64,000 nt of DNA from Aquila chrysaetos chrysaetos (GCF_900496995.4 NC_044030.1:76052017-76116016); one strand, 5' to 3'. Shown: positions 47,181-59,335, numbered from the stretch's first letter. Translations and numbers: made by a program. Notes: generated by a model from the letters alone, not told the origin.

Positions 47181-50100
47181 CTGTAGAGGAAAACAAAGGG
47201 GAAGTTTACTGTTAATACACTAAATCCGTTCTTACTATTCCCTTGTATCCTGGCTGCCAGTCAGGTCTTCTCTATCAGCCTTATAACCATGTAATACATG
47301 CAAATACACAGGTCCATATGATCAATTTTTGTGTTCTGCCCCCTTGCCTCAGCCCCTTCCACCTCTGGAAATTAGATGCCTACCTGACTGCAGCTGTGAG
47401 ACTCTGATACCAGTCATTAATATCTTGTTGTTCGCTGGACATCAACAACAGTGTCTTGTGTGGAAAGGAAAGCTGAAAGGCAAACAGAATCTGGTGCCAC
47501 TCTATGGCATTCCTTGCCAAGGCAGCAACTCTGCTAAAAGGAGAGCCATCACCACTGAACTCAACTTATGCCTGCATGCTGATTTCCACCATTTTCTTTC
47601 CCAGATAGAAAAATTTAGCATTGGTACTGGGAGAAACTGGAGGCTTGACAGTACAGAGCAAGTGCCAGTCTTGTCCATTCCTTCCAGCCACAGATGACAG
47701 CTCACTTTGACTTCATAGGGTATTTGCAAGTGGGCAAGACAGTTCTCGGCAGCTCTTCATCCAGTTTTCTCCCATATTGCAAGCTGCCCGTAGGGGTCCT
47801 TCCACTACCACTATCTACAGATCACAGCTCTCCCAAAGCATCTTCCCTGTCATAGCTGACAAGGAATAGGCTAACACAGCTCCCAGGTGCTGCAGCCTAG
47901 GAAGACCCAACTTGAAACCCTTACCTAAGGCATCAGTGCCAGCCAAAGACCCTGCAGCCCTCAGGGAGTTAGATGCACAAGCAATGTCTGTTGTGATAAT
48001 ACCCACATCTTTTCACATTGTCTGTTTTTCAAGGTTTTCTATAAGCTCAGTCCACAATCCATGTAATACTATGTATTCATTGTCACATGACGGTGGGGTG
48101 TCCCGTCCCCCCCAAACAAGTGGGTCTGATGAGGGCATGTCACACGCTTATCGGACCCTCCTTACCTGAGCTAAGTGAGGCAACCAGCAGCCTGTACCCC
48201 AGAGTGCTCAGGAGGGCCTACACCATGAAGGGAAAAGGACCTGCATCCCTCAAGAAGAGAAGGGTTGCCCTAACTCAGACCAGTTCATTGCCTTTACCGT
48301 TGTCACCACTCTCATCATCTCAGTCCTGCTGCTGCTGAGACAGCTAAAGACCTGCTTCACAGGTCTTACCCCAGGGATGTTTCTCACAGGCAGAACCTGG
48401 AAGACTTACACTGAGGAGCCCTCCCTGGCTCTGCGTGTGGCCGAACACTTTATCCACTACGCACTGGTGAAGCGGGTAGACAGCCTGACATGCCAATTTG
48501 TTCGAGTTCAGCGGGTGCAGTGGGTGGCAGGGCTTTGTTGCAATAAAGATATCAGAAAAAAGGAAGAACATCCTGCGCTTCAGTTCTTCTCCCTTTGAAG
48601 GCACCACCAAAAGCCAGCCTTCCCGGATATACCAGCGCCCTAGGCATGCAAGGGAAATAGAAACAGTTGTCAGATCATCACTGGCAAAAAAGAAAAAAGG
48701 AGAAGGAAAAAAAAAAGGGGGGGGGGGGATGTAATGAGACAAACAGGAATACAGTGAGCTGACCTTGTAGGTTACCATGTTCTACATCAATTCCAGCCAC
48801 TACAAGGCACTGAGTATCAACTGGGGCCAGCTCACCAGCACTGATAGTGCCCACGCAGAAGCAGTAATCAGCCCAAAACCTTTAGTATATGAGGAGCAGA
48901 CTGAAGTTGTTATAAATCTACTATGTTAATTAAGAGGATATAATGATATGCAAGTCCGTTTAAAGAAACCAGAACAAAAACATGGTTTGAAAACGGTATG
49001 TGTACCTTTAAATTAACATAAGCCTTCAGAAAACACACCATGAACTATCCTAAATTGCATTGCCCGGTTGTTTGTCATTAGTGATGAAACAGAAGTTAGT
49101 TTAAGCTTTGAACACTGATTATTTTTCGCTTGTTTTTTTTGCTTGTGCATGCCAATTAAAGAAAAAGTTTCACAGGTCATCTAAGTATATACGGACCTCC
49201 AGTAGTTAACAGATTACAGAATGCAGATTTCTGTTCTAACAAGAAGACAGCAAAGGGGATACAAAACAACATATTAAAAGGCAGGTCTGAATAGGCAGCC
49301 TTGCCAACCTTCTCCTACAGAATAGGGTCCAGTGTCCTCTACCCATGAAATGAATTGCAATTAAAAAAAAAGGCAGAGAAATCAGCAGGAAAAAAAAAAA
49401 AAACCAGAACAATTTGATAAACCTACCTGTAAGCAGCAATAAAAAAAACAACATCTACACAAAATGGAATAATTAAAGCAGTGCCTCCAACTAGAAGGAT
49501 TATTGTACAAGATAGTCATCAACTCATGGGAATTATGAAGACACTTGCCAGTAAGATTACTTACAAAAATTGAAAGCCATAATAAGATATTGCCATCTGG
49601 CCTGGTCTGGGAAACACCTGCCAGAGAATTTCAGCCACTGTTTTTTGTGCCTTAGCTTCTGGCTGAGCTAGTAAGTACCTTTTAGAAAACAAGACAATTT
49701 TGTTTTAATTATGGGTTGTGTCTTTCTTAGTATGCTACAGTCACAAAACAGAGGCAAGTGAATTCCTGCTTAGCTTACTCCACAGGAACCACTCTTATCT
49801 GAATAAGAAACTGAGAAAGAAAAGGGCAAGGTGCAGGAATCAGTCATAGTTTAAAAAACAAATGGAAGGAAGGTGTCAGCAGCATGGGGCTGGACTGGGA
49901 ACTGTTTCCCTCAGGCTAAGCTGTGATCAGACTCCCTGGCACACAGTCTGAGCTGGGCTGTGCTGGAAGTCTTGGGATATAGATCCATGTTCAGGATTTC
50001 TAAAGGCACGTGATTTAGGAAATTCTTGTGAAAGAAGGGCAAGGAAATATCCCTAGGGAAGCTAGGGATGACAGAACAGTGTGCTATGTTAAGGAGGCAG

Positions 50101-53100
50101 TTCTGGCTAGGGTAGTATTTGCCCTATATATGGAAGGCAGCAAGGAAAGCAGGGTCTCCTTTCATTGGGAGCAGTACATCTCGGATACACTGCCAAATGT
50201 GAGATACCCACTACAAAGCTATCCCTTTTCTCTGAATCTATAGCATTCTGTTTTCTCACCTCTTTCCTCCTAGTAACAGGATGCAATCTTAACAGTTCTG
50301 CAAAAGCTAGCTTGTCTCTGGAAAGCTGACCCAAAACTAGCAAGCCCCAGCTGACTTTTATCTTCTGCTTCTCACATCCAATAGTACCTATTTGACTTCA
50401 GCTAATGGAAAACACAGACACCACAATTCTCTGTCCCAGATAATTGAAAGGTGTCTATAGACCCTCAACACTTGTCCTACTAGGTGTTTCAGAATATTTG
50501 GAGACCAAAAAAAAAAGTGGACCCTATGCTCTTTCAAATGACAGTCACCTCTGATCTAGCTATACTGTTTGGGGGTGGGGGTTTTTTGCCATGGGGTTAT
50601 CTTATTAGTTCTGTCATTCAGAGTAACTGCTTTACCTTTTTACTTGTGCACTACCTCAACGTGTCCAGACACTCCCACACATGCTCATGCTCAGTATAAA
50701 CAGAGCTCACCTGTGTTAGCTCCCTTTGAGCTAGCATCACCAAAAGGATTCTAAGAATGGGAAAGAGAATTGTAAATTAATCTGCCCATTGACTAAGCAT
50801 CTTTGAGAATAACTTCTGATAAATAATCTCTTTTTCTACCTGTGCTGGTTTTGGCTGGGATAGAGTTAATTTTCTTCATAGTAGCTTGGATGGAGTTATG
50901 TTCTGGAACTGTGCTGAAAACAGCATTGACAACACAGGGACATTTTAGTAATCGCTGAGCAGTGCTTACACAGCATCAAAGTCTTTTCTGCTCCTCACCC
51001 CACCCCACCAGCGAGCAGGCTGGGGGGGCACAAGAAGTTGGGAGGGTACACAGCTGGGACAGCTGACCCCAACTGACCAGAGGGGTATTCCAGACCATAT
51101 GGTGTCATGCTCAGCAATAAAAGCTGGGAGAAGAAGGGGAGGACATTCAGACTGATGGCGTTTGTCTTCCCAAGTCACCGTTAGGCGTGATGGAGCCCTG
51201 CTTTCCTGGAGATGGCTGAACACCTGCCTGCCCATGGGAAGTGGTGAATTATTTCCTTGTTTCGCTTTGCTTGCGCATGCGGCTTTTGTTTTATCTGTTA
51301 AACTGGTTTTATCTCCACCCTTGAGCTTTCTCACTTTTAGTCTTCAGATTCTCTCCCCCATCCCACTGGGGGATGTTTTTTTCACCCCAAAATCCACATG
51401 TATGAATTACAGCCACATTCACAAGTACCTGGAGGTGTGTCTTAGAGACCTTTACACACAGTGACTTTAACATTCCTCTCCAGCTGCAGCACTGTTTCTA
51501 GATGACCTCTGCAATAGCAGTGTTTAGTGAGGGCACAGTTGAAGCCCCAAGTGGCCAATTCAAAATTGCCCAAACTGGAGACATTTCTCACAATATTCCA
51601 TACGTAGCTTGTAGTGTAGTCTGGGCATGGAGAGCACCCAGTCACACAAGAAGTCATAAGGATCCAATTAGATAATCTTACATGCCAGTGGCTGTGACTT
51701 TATATATCTCAGCTATTGACACAAATACTGTGATTTCTGGCACAGCTTAACCCTGCAGATAAAAGAAGATTCCTCATCTATAGGGTGTAAGCAGAAGTCC
51801 ATGAAGCTTGTAGCTTAAGGTAAAAAATAGTACAATCCTTCGGTCCTTGACACTCAGAAATCTAAGGTTCCTGCAATGGAGTAGGGACAACTCCGTTACT
51901 TAAGCTCTTCCAAAATTACTTAATGTCTGTCTGTCACCCAGGACTTACACTCCTGACCTCCTTGGGTTCCTGTGACTAACTTTCTAACTACATGTCATCA
52001 CCTCCTCCTATGTGAGCATAAAGCAATTAAGCTGCTCTTTATCCTTCCTAAAACATTCTTAATTAAAAAAAAAAAAAAAAAAAAAAAGGTGCCTGAAATA
52101 CTTACTAGTTACATTCCTTCAACACCTATCGAAGGAATCTAGGCCAGCAGGGGAAAAATGGTTAATAGGAGTACAGTCAGAGATAAAGGCAAGCATACCT
52201 CCAGTTATCTTAGCTTGGCAGAAGAAAACCAGAATTGTCACTAAGACCCACCTGGAGTCAACACCTGGGTCTTCTGGCCTTTAAGCAGTTTCTGAACCCG
52301 AAGTAGCTGCAGTGAGTTCTCTCTCTTACGAACTGTGTCTTGGACCCACCGAGATACCTCAGAAATGGATTTCACAGCCTCTGAAATTATAGCAGCATAT
52401 TCTGAGGTTATCACAATTGAGTATATATTACATCTTACCTATTTTGCTGTGAAAAGATGCAATTAAGAAGCAAATGTTTTAAACCAAGTATCAACAACAG
52501 ATTTATTCACTAATTTCAGCAGGAGATTGGACTAGATGACCTCCAGAGGCCTCTCTCCAACCAACACTTTTGTGGTTCTGGAAAATATTTATTTTTCAAT
52601 GACACATTAGACAGAGGAATAATTTCCTGGATTTGGAAGCAAACACAGGAAAAATGCCCCACAAGTGGTGTTAACTGCAGTAAATATGACATGCAGGACA
52701 TGAATTATCCTAGCAAATGGTTTGGGTTGGAAAGAACCTTTAAAGATCATGCAGTCCAACCACCCCTGCCATGGGCAGAAACATTTTTCACTAGATCAGG
52801 TTGCTCAAAGTCCTGTCCAACCTGACTTTGAACACTTCCAGTGATGGGCATCAACAACTTCCCTGAGCAACCTTTTCCAGTGTCTCACCACCCTCACTGT
52901 AAAAAATAGAGCTGCCATTTCTCCAACCTAACCCCTAGGCCACTTTCCTCATCAGTTACTCTACAATTCTATTCCCAATGTGTTCTTGGGGACATCTTGA
53001 TCAAGATGGAGAAGGGAAATAGTAATCCACTAGAACCCCAGAGAGAAGAATATTTTTTCTTCTCGTTGAAGTAGACAGAAGATGAGAATCCAAATATTAT

Positions 53101-56100
53101 TAGCAAGGAGGCTAACACTGATTAAATTGCCAGCATCTACAGATGGAATCATACTTTCAAGTTTCTTGTACTCAGCACTGTCCAGGCTGGTGTTCTCCAG
53201 CAGGTCTCTGAGGAAATGCTTGTACCTAAGATAGAGAGAGCAGGTTTATTCCACAAAAAGATACTGGGAACAGCGGCATCTCCTATTAGTGACAGAATGA
53301 TGAACAACACTCCACCAGGTGATGGAGTACACACCTCCAAGTCTAACCAAGCAGCTTTTGGTCACAATTCTTTGATCACATTCATTTTATCTTCAAATTT
53401 GTCAACTAAATTAACCCAAGTATTTTATACATTTGCAAGCCTTTGGCATTTTCTGGGGATCTGATAATAGCAACATCACAAATTAAGTTCAGGAGACTCT
53501 CTTAGCATTCACATAAAAATGCCTTCAGTAACAGAAAAATTTCTCTTTGAACTATTTTTCTTTTTTTATGTCTGAATGGTAGCATTCATACCATGTTTCC
53601 TGCCCACACAAGAAAATAAAGGCATTTCTATAAGAACTAGGAGGCGCCTTTTTCTTTTTTCCTCTCCAGTCTTTACCGGAAAGGATCAGACGTCTGCAAA
53701 TGCTTTCTCCCAGTAAAGTCAAACTATTTTCAGTCTGAAACGACAGAAGAAATATCACATTGAATAGATTCATGGACTGGCAGAAGTCACATGACCTGCA
53801 GTATATGTAACAGAGTTTTGAAGAAACTTGAACATGAAAGAGCTGATTAATGAAAAAATTAGACCTTCTGTTAAAAAGCCGCCATTTTTCCAAACAGTTG
53901 GACAGCAACATACATACTGCTATTCTACAAATTTAAAGGAACGATCCAAAGAATTACAGTAAAAAGAAAGCTTACGTTTATATCTGCCAAGCTATAAAAA
54001 GTTTACATAAAGCTACCTCAAAGACTGTGGTATGCTCACTCTGAGTTATTTTCAAAGAAACGAGGCTCTCAATCTCTCAAATTTGGTTTAGTGAGGATAA
54101 GGCCATGGTTGAAGAGCAGCTACTTGATCTATAGCAGCAGCAGCTGGGTTCCCAGCAAACTACCTGTGCTCTGTATTACCCATATGCCTTCCCCAAGAAA
54201 GGGCAGTCCTCGCCTCGTGCAGTCAGTCTGCCGCTTCAGAGGGGAGATGATGCCTCAAGGGGGGAATGCAGCAATCCAGACTGGATTTGTCCAGGCTCAG
54301 ACAACTGCAATAGGCACCAAATCTGAGTAAAGCTTATGGCCCTGCTAATCAGAGAGGGGAAAAAATCTCCCCCACAGTCATTAATCTCATCTCTCTCCAA
54401 AAGCAACCATCTACAAGAGAGGAGAGTCACGGTGCTCCAGGTCAGCAACCTGCACAAAAGCGGAGCGAGACCATGTCTGGCAGAGAGCACCACTTTTGCA
54501 GCACTTCCGACAGCTTGGTTTTGTTCAGGGCCTAACTTCAGTAGCTGACTGAGATGATAGAAAGCCTCCACTTCAATTCTACCCGAGATCTAGAGGAAGG
54601 GCTTAGGAGCCAGGGCTAAACATAGCTACCTCTCTGCATCATCTCTCATCCATGTACACTGATTCCACTTTAGAGGCACATCTTCAGGTCTGTTTCATTG
54701 CTGTCTATATGCTTCGACACATTAAGCAACTTTACCTTCCATAGCAACCAAGAGACTGTTGTGTTCCTTTTTCCCTTTTGTACTAACACCTTGAAGACTC
54801 AGAACTGCATACTTACTGGTGCAGCCTCTGCAGGGGCAAAGGAAGCAGATCCTCTAGCTTTCTCCCTTGAAACTGAGGTCGAGTTTCCTGGAGTTTCTTA
54901 AACCTTCGGAATGACTTTTTTTTTCTCAGTTGCTCCTGTGTGCAGCAGAAAAGGCATATACTTTTGAGGCTATAGAAAGAAATATGTGGTCTAGTATGTA
55001 CCAGAGCTTGGAAGTCTTAAAACTCTTAAACTTAGAGTTTAGGACTGCAGTCCTAAACACAACCATCAACAACTTCTTTTGTGGCCATAGGCGAGTAATT
55101 CCCTTTCTCCTGACCACCATTTCTCAGCAGGTAATGCAAGCAGCATCTTCTCTTCATACAGTCACATCAGTATAAAGCTAGTATACTCAGCAAATGGAAA
55201 TAAAGTAAAAAAGGAAGACTGACTCAGACAGGAAAACAGGGAGTCCACCTGTGGCTTTTTGCCATTCATTTCAAGGCAAAGCAATGCAGCCCTGCATTCC
55301 CATCACCTCAAGGTAAGTATCCAAAATGGCTTTTCCTCTTGCAAAATCAATTGCATGAATACATGCATGCAAACAGAACAGAAGGGAAACATCCCAGTAC
55401 ATCCTGCAGCTGGGAACAAGCACAGAAAAAAGAAAAAAAAAAAAAGTCGGGTAGTTTAAATTCCAGATACAGCTCTCAGGACTTTGAAACAAAAATATAT
55501 CCTTCTGAAATTTCTTGGAAGACAGGTTGTATTTGGAGAAGTTAAGTGGAAAGGAATAATTTTTCTTCTACCATAGAAAAAAATTGGTAAGGAAAAGGAA
55601 ATCCCACTGTTAGGATACAGTTAGTGGTAGTGGGAAAGACTAGGAAACCTGATAATTCTCCAGCAGGAGATCACTGTCCCCTAGTGTTCCCACTGAAAAC
55701 TCTCCAGGCTTGCCAGCCAAGGAGGAGTGGGAGTAAATACAGAACTCTGTTTGGGAAAGCAGTGCTTAGCCTATGCACATACATACACAAACACCTGAAA
55801 CAAGCTTCAAAGATTTGAAGCTCTAAAGTAGAGAAGTTTTCACCATTCTATTATGGAAGTAAGACTGAGAAAATAGCAGCAACCCAGAAAAAGGAAGAAA
55901 ACTGATCACTCCAGAAACAGGAGAAAAAGGGAAGGATGTAGCTGTTTCACAGAATGGAGAAAGAGAGGAAAGAAAGAACATGAAGAATAATGGACATTAT
56001 TTACCTTCAAGGTTTTATTTGCCTGCTCCAAATTCTCAGCATAGTGGCCATAAAGCTCTAGATTCTGACAGAAATTTTCCAATCCTGGTCCCAGATTTCC

Positions 56101-57377
56101 TCTCTCCAGGTGAAGAGACAGAACACTGTGCACAAGGAGCAGAGAAAGCTCGTGAGGGGTACGTTACTGATGGCATTTTCACAGCTCCCTCTGGTTCACT
56201 CCTATGCTGACCTTCCTTTGTCAGCCTCCACCTCACATCTAGTTTCTCTGCCAAATACGTGCTTAGTGGTCACAGAGTAAGCTACAGAAAACACCCCTTA
56301 AAAATACCACAGAGCAAACTTACTGGGTTTAAACCACTATCCAGAGAGCAATGGGGCGTCTGGATATGTGGATACAGATCAGCAGTTTCCTGGGTACACC
56401 TGCAAGTCCCACTAAGGCTAGCAGCGCATGCTTGTTTTAAAAGGTGTTAGCTTTATTTTCTGAAATCTTACTTTCTCACCAATACAAGGTCCTCCCCATA
56501 TAATTAGAGGAATCACATCTGTGTGTTCACTTACAGGCTGGCTGAATATATGGATTCCAGGGGTCCAAATATGGTGTCCAACACAGCAGGTTTCAGCGTC
56601 CCTTTGGCCTTTAAAATTGTTACAAAGAACTAAGTAGGAAAAAAAGAGACAATTTCAAACAGGTAAAATTCACAGGTCACTTAAAGGTTGTTTGTGGCAC
56701 ACAGAAACACGAATTTGCAGCCTGCACACTCTTTAGCTCGAAAGGATATCAAATAGTGTGAATGCCTACCTAAGATATTAATCATCAGATGTAAGCCTTC
56801 TTGGTAACTTTGACCATAACTGTAAACATGTGGAACAGCACTACAGCACTGATAGAGTCTATTTCAGTATTCCTAGATGCATCTGTTTTTCACCACCTTG
56901 TTCATAATCTGTCTTTGTCTTGTCTGTGCCCCTACATTTCGCACATCTCAGGCACCTTAAGGCAAGTCCGCTATATAATCAAAACTTAAAGATTTATGTC
57001 TGTGTACAGACCAAAGCCAAGGGACCAAAACCATGAGCTATCTGATATTACAGAGGAGGTAAACGAAAAAAAAAAAAACAAAACAAAAAAACCAAACCTT
57101 TCAGCCCCAGCAGTTGTCCCATGCAGTAGGGATGTATTAAAGTCTTGCTCTCGACCCTTCCCCATGACAGCACAAATAAGTATGTGCTGCCTGAAGGTAC
57201 CCACATATCAGAAGGGGCCAAAATACTCACTGTGACCACCAAATCCAGCTGCTCAAGGTATTTGTGTTCAGTTTCCAGCAGCTCCTTGGCTGTCCGGCTC
57301 CGCTTTCTCTCCCAGCGAGCCCTCTGCTCTTCCACAGTGTTTGCTCCAGCCATAAACAGCAGGGACAAGTCACTCAT
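47165..57377 (-). CDS. ARHGEF39: ARHGEF39, Rho guanine-nucleotide exchange factor 39 (DH-PH), complete
   Basis: Nine coding exons on the minus strand join in frame: 57231-57377, 56535-56629, 56005-56125, 54817-54935, 53155-53225, 52252-52380, 48410-48639, 47384-47472 and 47165-47180. Together they make 1017 bp, 338 residues plus stop; human ARHGEF39 is about 335. The start is MSDLSLLFMAGANTVEEQRA, joining the conserved EQRARWERKR block. The DH domain covers about residues 26-200, with the helix RTAKELLETEHKYLEQL and the motif DLLPLPLQRLHQYKHFL. The PH domain covers about 228-334, including REGWLLVVPSKGEELKRRMF and ending in the NDWYQSLTAAV helix. The protein ends RQLKA. From family knowledge it activates Rho-family GTPases and promotes cell migration and proliferation. 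The gene is head to head with a myosin gene and tail to tail with MRPL17. Confidence 0.95.
47384..47472 (-). CDS. ARHGEF39: ARHGEF39 coding exon 8, PH C-terminal helix
   Basis: An 89-bp exon encoding LSFPHKTLLLMSSEQQDIND and WYQSLTAAV. The SFPHxxLLLMS and WYxSLTxA words match human. The conserved Trp of the PH C-terminal helix is present. Acceptor tttcag, donor gtaggc. Confidence 0.94.
48410..48639 (-). CDS. ARHGEF39: ARHGEF39 coding exon 7, PH domain
   Basis: A 230-bp exon encoding most of the PH domain: RWYIREGWLLVVPSKG, RRMFFLFSDIFIATKP, NKLACQAVYPLHQC, then VDKVFGHTQSQGGLLS. These blocks match human ARHGEF39 strongly. Acceptor gcctag, donor gtaagt. Confidence 0.96.
48686..48730. repeat. 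Homopurine tract (A-rich then G13)
   Basis: On the plus strand a purine-only run of about 43 bases ends in a G homopolymer. On the ARHGEF39 strand it is a C/T tract about 50-90 bases before the exon 7 acceptor, so it may act as an extended polypyrimidine tract. Confidence 0.8.
50841..51374 (+). mobile_element. Endogenous retrovirus LTR (solo, probably 3'-truncated)
   Basis: It opens with tgtgctggttttggctggga, a hallmark start of a widespread avian ERV LTR family. A polyadenylation signal AATAAA lies at 51116-51121, as expected at the R/U5 border. No gag, pol or env follows, so this is a solo LTR. The expected terminal CA end is missing after about 51374. It lies antisense to ARHGEF39. The exact family name cannot be assigned from memory. 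Confidence 0.8.
52065..52087. repeat. Poly-A run (23 bases)
   Basis: A pure A homopolymer in the ARHGEF39 intron. No retroposed sequence with this tail was recognised upstream. Confidence 0.85.
52252..52380 (-). CDS. ARHGEF39: ARHGEF39 coding exon 6
   Basis: A 129-bp exon encoding KAVKSISEVSRWVQDTVRKR, then ENSLQLLRVQKLLKGQKTQV and LTPG. This is the DH-PH linker helix; LRVQKLLKGQK aligns with human LRRVQALLSGRQ. Acceptor ttcag, donor gtgggt. Confidence 0.92.
52522..52578 (+). repeat. CR1 3'-end fragment, plus orientation
   Basis: The words gattggactagatgacctcc and ctctctccaacc are the standard 3' terminus of avian CR1 elements. Only the last 55 or so bases are present, the usual result of 5' truncation. 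Confidence 0.8.
52718..52960 (-). repeat. CR1 LINE fragment, minus orientation
   Basis: It starts with gggttggaaagaaccttt, the reverse complement of the CR1 3' end. The body follows (catgcagtccaaccacccct, ctgagcaaccttttccagtg). It faces the plus-orientation fragment 140 bp to the left, forming an inverted pair between ARHGEF39 coding exons 5 and 6. Confidence 0.88.
53155..53225 (-). CDS. ARHGEF39: ARHGEF39 coding exon 5
   Basis: A 71-bp exon encoding QYKHFLRDLLENTSLDSAEY and KKLE, the helix that follows the QR-motif of the DH domain. Acceptor cttag, donor gtatga. It was too short to stand out as a frame and was found by phase and homology. Confidence 0.9.
53226..54816 (-). other. ARHGEF39: ARHGEF39 introns in the DH-domain half
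   Basis: This intron (1.6 kb) and those at 54936-56004, 56126-56534 and 56630-57230 show no exon, repeat family or RNA gene that I can recognise. The frame at 54236-54571 (minus) has no DH or PH resemblance. Confidence 0.8.
54817..54935 (-). CDS. ARHGEF39: ARHGEF39 coding exon 4
   Basis: A 119-bp exon encoding EQLRKKKSFRRFKKLQETRP, then QFQGRKLEDLLPLPLQRLH. It holds the DH conserved region 3 core (DLLPLPLQRL), which contacts the GTPase. Acceptor cacag, donor gtaagt. Confidence 0.94.
56005..56125 (-). CDS. ARHGEF39: ARHGEF39 coding exon 3
   Basis: A 121-bp exon encoding VLSLHLERGNLGPGLENFCQ followed by NLELYGHYAENLEQANKTLK. GLENFCQNLELY aligns with the human GLEGFCRHLELY. Acceptor cacag, donor gtaaat. 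Confidence 0.93.
56535..56629 (-). CDS. ARHGEF39: ARHGEF39 coding exon 2
   Basis: A 95-bp exon encoding FFVTILKAKGTLKP and then AVLDTIFGPLESIYSAS. ILKAKGTLKP matches the DH domain of mammalian ARHGEF39. Acceptor ttag, donor gtaagt, phase 0 to 2. Confidence 0.93.
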
Positions 57378-57390
57378 GGCAGCCTCAGGG
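57231..57390 (-). CDS. ARHGEF39: ARHGEF39 first coding exon
   Basis: The exon begins after the acceptor tatatcag at 57391-57398 with 13 non-coding bases. The ATG is at 57375-57377, and 49 codons follow to LDLVVT and the donor gtgagt. The first 15 residues differ from mammals. A second in-frame ATG (M9) is an alternative start. Confidence 0.9.
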
Positions 57391-59335
57391 CTGATATACA
57401 GAAAGGTAACCGATCCTGAAGAGCCAAGAATTGGACACACAACAAAAGAATAACCTATGCCGCAGGGAAGGATTCTGAGCTACAAACTCTATGCTTTACT
57501 ATGAAAGAAGGGAAGTCAGTTGCCAGCAACCGTTATTAAGTTTCCTTCTGCATTCCTACCCACGGGTACAGGAGCCCTGTATCAACCGGAGGAACACCAT
57601 TAGGAAGACCAGAACGTGAAAGCAAAAGCAGTACCTTACAATACGTCTGTAAGCAAATCTCAAGTGTACAATCCCACTCACAAACCACGGCTTCCTGTGC
57701 TTTGCCCCGTTCTTGGTGCACAAGTCTCAATAAACCCAAGGAAGTTAGTGGGTGGAAGAGGTACTGTGGGTAGGAGTAGAAAACAGCCATAAGATATGTC
57801 TTGCAGGGGAAAGAGAGATATAGAAAGAGAGCACTCTTGCTTGTTTTCCCATGGAGGTTCCCAAGAAGAAAGCGGTTGGCATTGTCATTTTCTAACAGTA
57901 GTTCATGGTTTCAGAAATGAGAGAGACTGAGCAACTGCTGTGAATCACACTATGCCCTTATTAACCAGCTTAGCTGCTGTTCTCTTCTGCAAGAGCATCA
58001 CAGTTTCATTACGGAGAAAAACACTCCCTGTTTTATCACCTTCTCTCAGAGAAAGAGGCATATGTTAGCAGAGCACCAGTTAAATATTGCTCTGCCTTTT
58101 GATCAAAAGGCAGTGCATGCTGTTGCACACTTGCCACAGCATGAAGTCTGCAATTTCTCTGGAAGCTGAGCTACCTCCACAAAAGTTCTGGCTCCCACAT
58201 GGACGAGCTATACTAATACAGAAAGACATGTCATCATAGAGAGGGGAATTTGTCAAATACAGTCTTCCAGAGACATTTCAGCTATCTAAATCAACGTCTG
58301 AAACAAAAGTTTCACATCAAATGAGTACCAAGGCTCATTTAATGAGTTAGCAAAAACCCAGATAGCTGAGGGACACGTGCGAAATGTTATAGCAGCAGGA
58401 GCTTCTCCAGAGGTTTATTCTCATATTTGCTCACGACACAACCACAAGCCTCGCTGAGGCCATGTCTTGGTCAAACAGGGCAGACCTGGCACCCCTGAGG
58501 ATGGAGAGGCAGCACTGCAGGGAATACTATGCAAGAGCTTGGCATTAGCGTGCAGTTGCAAAGTACTCACCAATAAGACTTAAATGCTACCATTTGCAGA
58601 GCACCTTTAGCCAGGGTAGGTTGCAGTCATGATTTTCATTTTGCAGCCCAATTTCTTTTAACAAATAATAATTAAAAAAAAAAGACAAAAAAAGTTACAC
58701 CTGGTTTGACCATCTCCCACTCATATAAAGCAGTGCAAACACTCCCAATATACTAAAATATGTTGCATTCTGTCTCAGGTCCATAGGGTGAAGGCTGCCT
58801 GGAGCCCATGGGTAGATTAGAAAATATTTCACCTACAGGCAACAGAAGCACTCCAGCTTGCTTCTCTCTTCTCGGACTCAGACTAGGAGCCACAGAATGC
58901 TTTCCGTACAGTCAGCTACCTTATGATGCCCCGTTAGCAATGTTCCCTGCTCCGTTTCTACGTTTCCAATTTCAAATATCCTCCCTTTGTTATCCCAGCA
59001 TAGCCGCTCTTGGCGCCTCAGGAGCGCTAACCACGCGGTGGGTCAGCTCCAAGGGTCACGCAGCTCCACATTCCCGCCTCCGACGGCCGTGACTGCTGCG
59101 GGAGAGGCCGCGGGAAGGCTCGGCCTCGGAGGTGGGGGAGCTTTTACCTCCTTCCCCCCTCCTGCTGCCTGCTTTAAACCGGCTCACCGCCGCAGACAAG
59201 GAGACCTTGACTCAAGGGGAGACTCGGCATGCACGCCTGCACCCACCCGACCGACCGGCCCCCCAGCGCCTCCCCCGGGGCTGCCTCCTCGCCCCCAGCC
59301 CCGCGTAGGGCCACACCACTCCCGCCGCCCGTTAC
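57391..59335 (-). other. ARHGEF39: ARHGEF39 first intron (5' UTR intron)
   Basis: Inferred 1.9 kb intron between the non-coding first exon in the CpG island and the first coding exon. It holds one arm of a diverged direct repeat (57720-57985). No other gene was seen. Confidence 0.6.

Larger units (their letters stand above)
48640..52251 (-). other. ARHGEF39: ARHGEF39 intron between coding exons 6 and 7
   Basis: The 3.6 kb intron holds an endogenous retrovirus LTR (50841-51374), a purine-rich tract (48686-48730) and a poly-A run (52065-52087). Otherwise no recognisable feature. The shorter intron at 47473-48409 (937 bp) holds nothing I recognise. Confidence 0.85.

Noticed and set aside
52065..52087. 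Poly-A run as the tail of a processed pseudogene
   Set aside because: The several hundred bases upstream show no coding remnant, and no target-site duplication was visible.
54236..54571. Minus-strand frame considered as an ARHGEF39 exon
   Set aside because: None of its frames continues the DH domain. The true next exon (53155-53225) fits both phase and homology.
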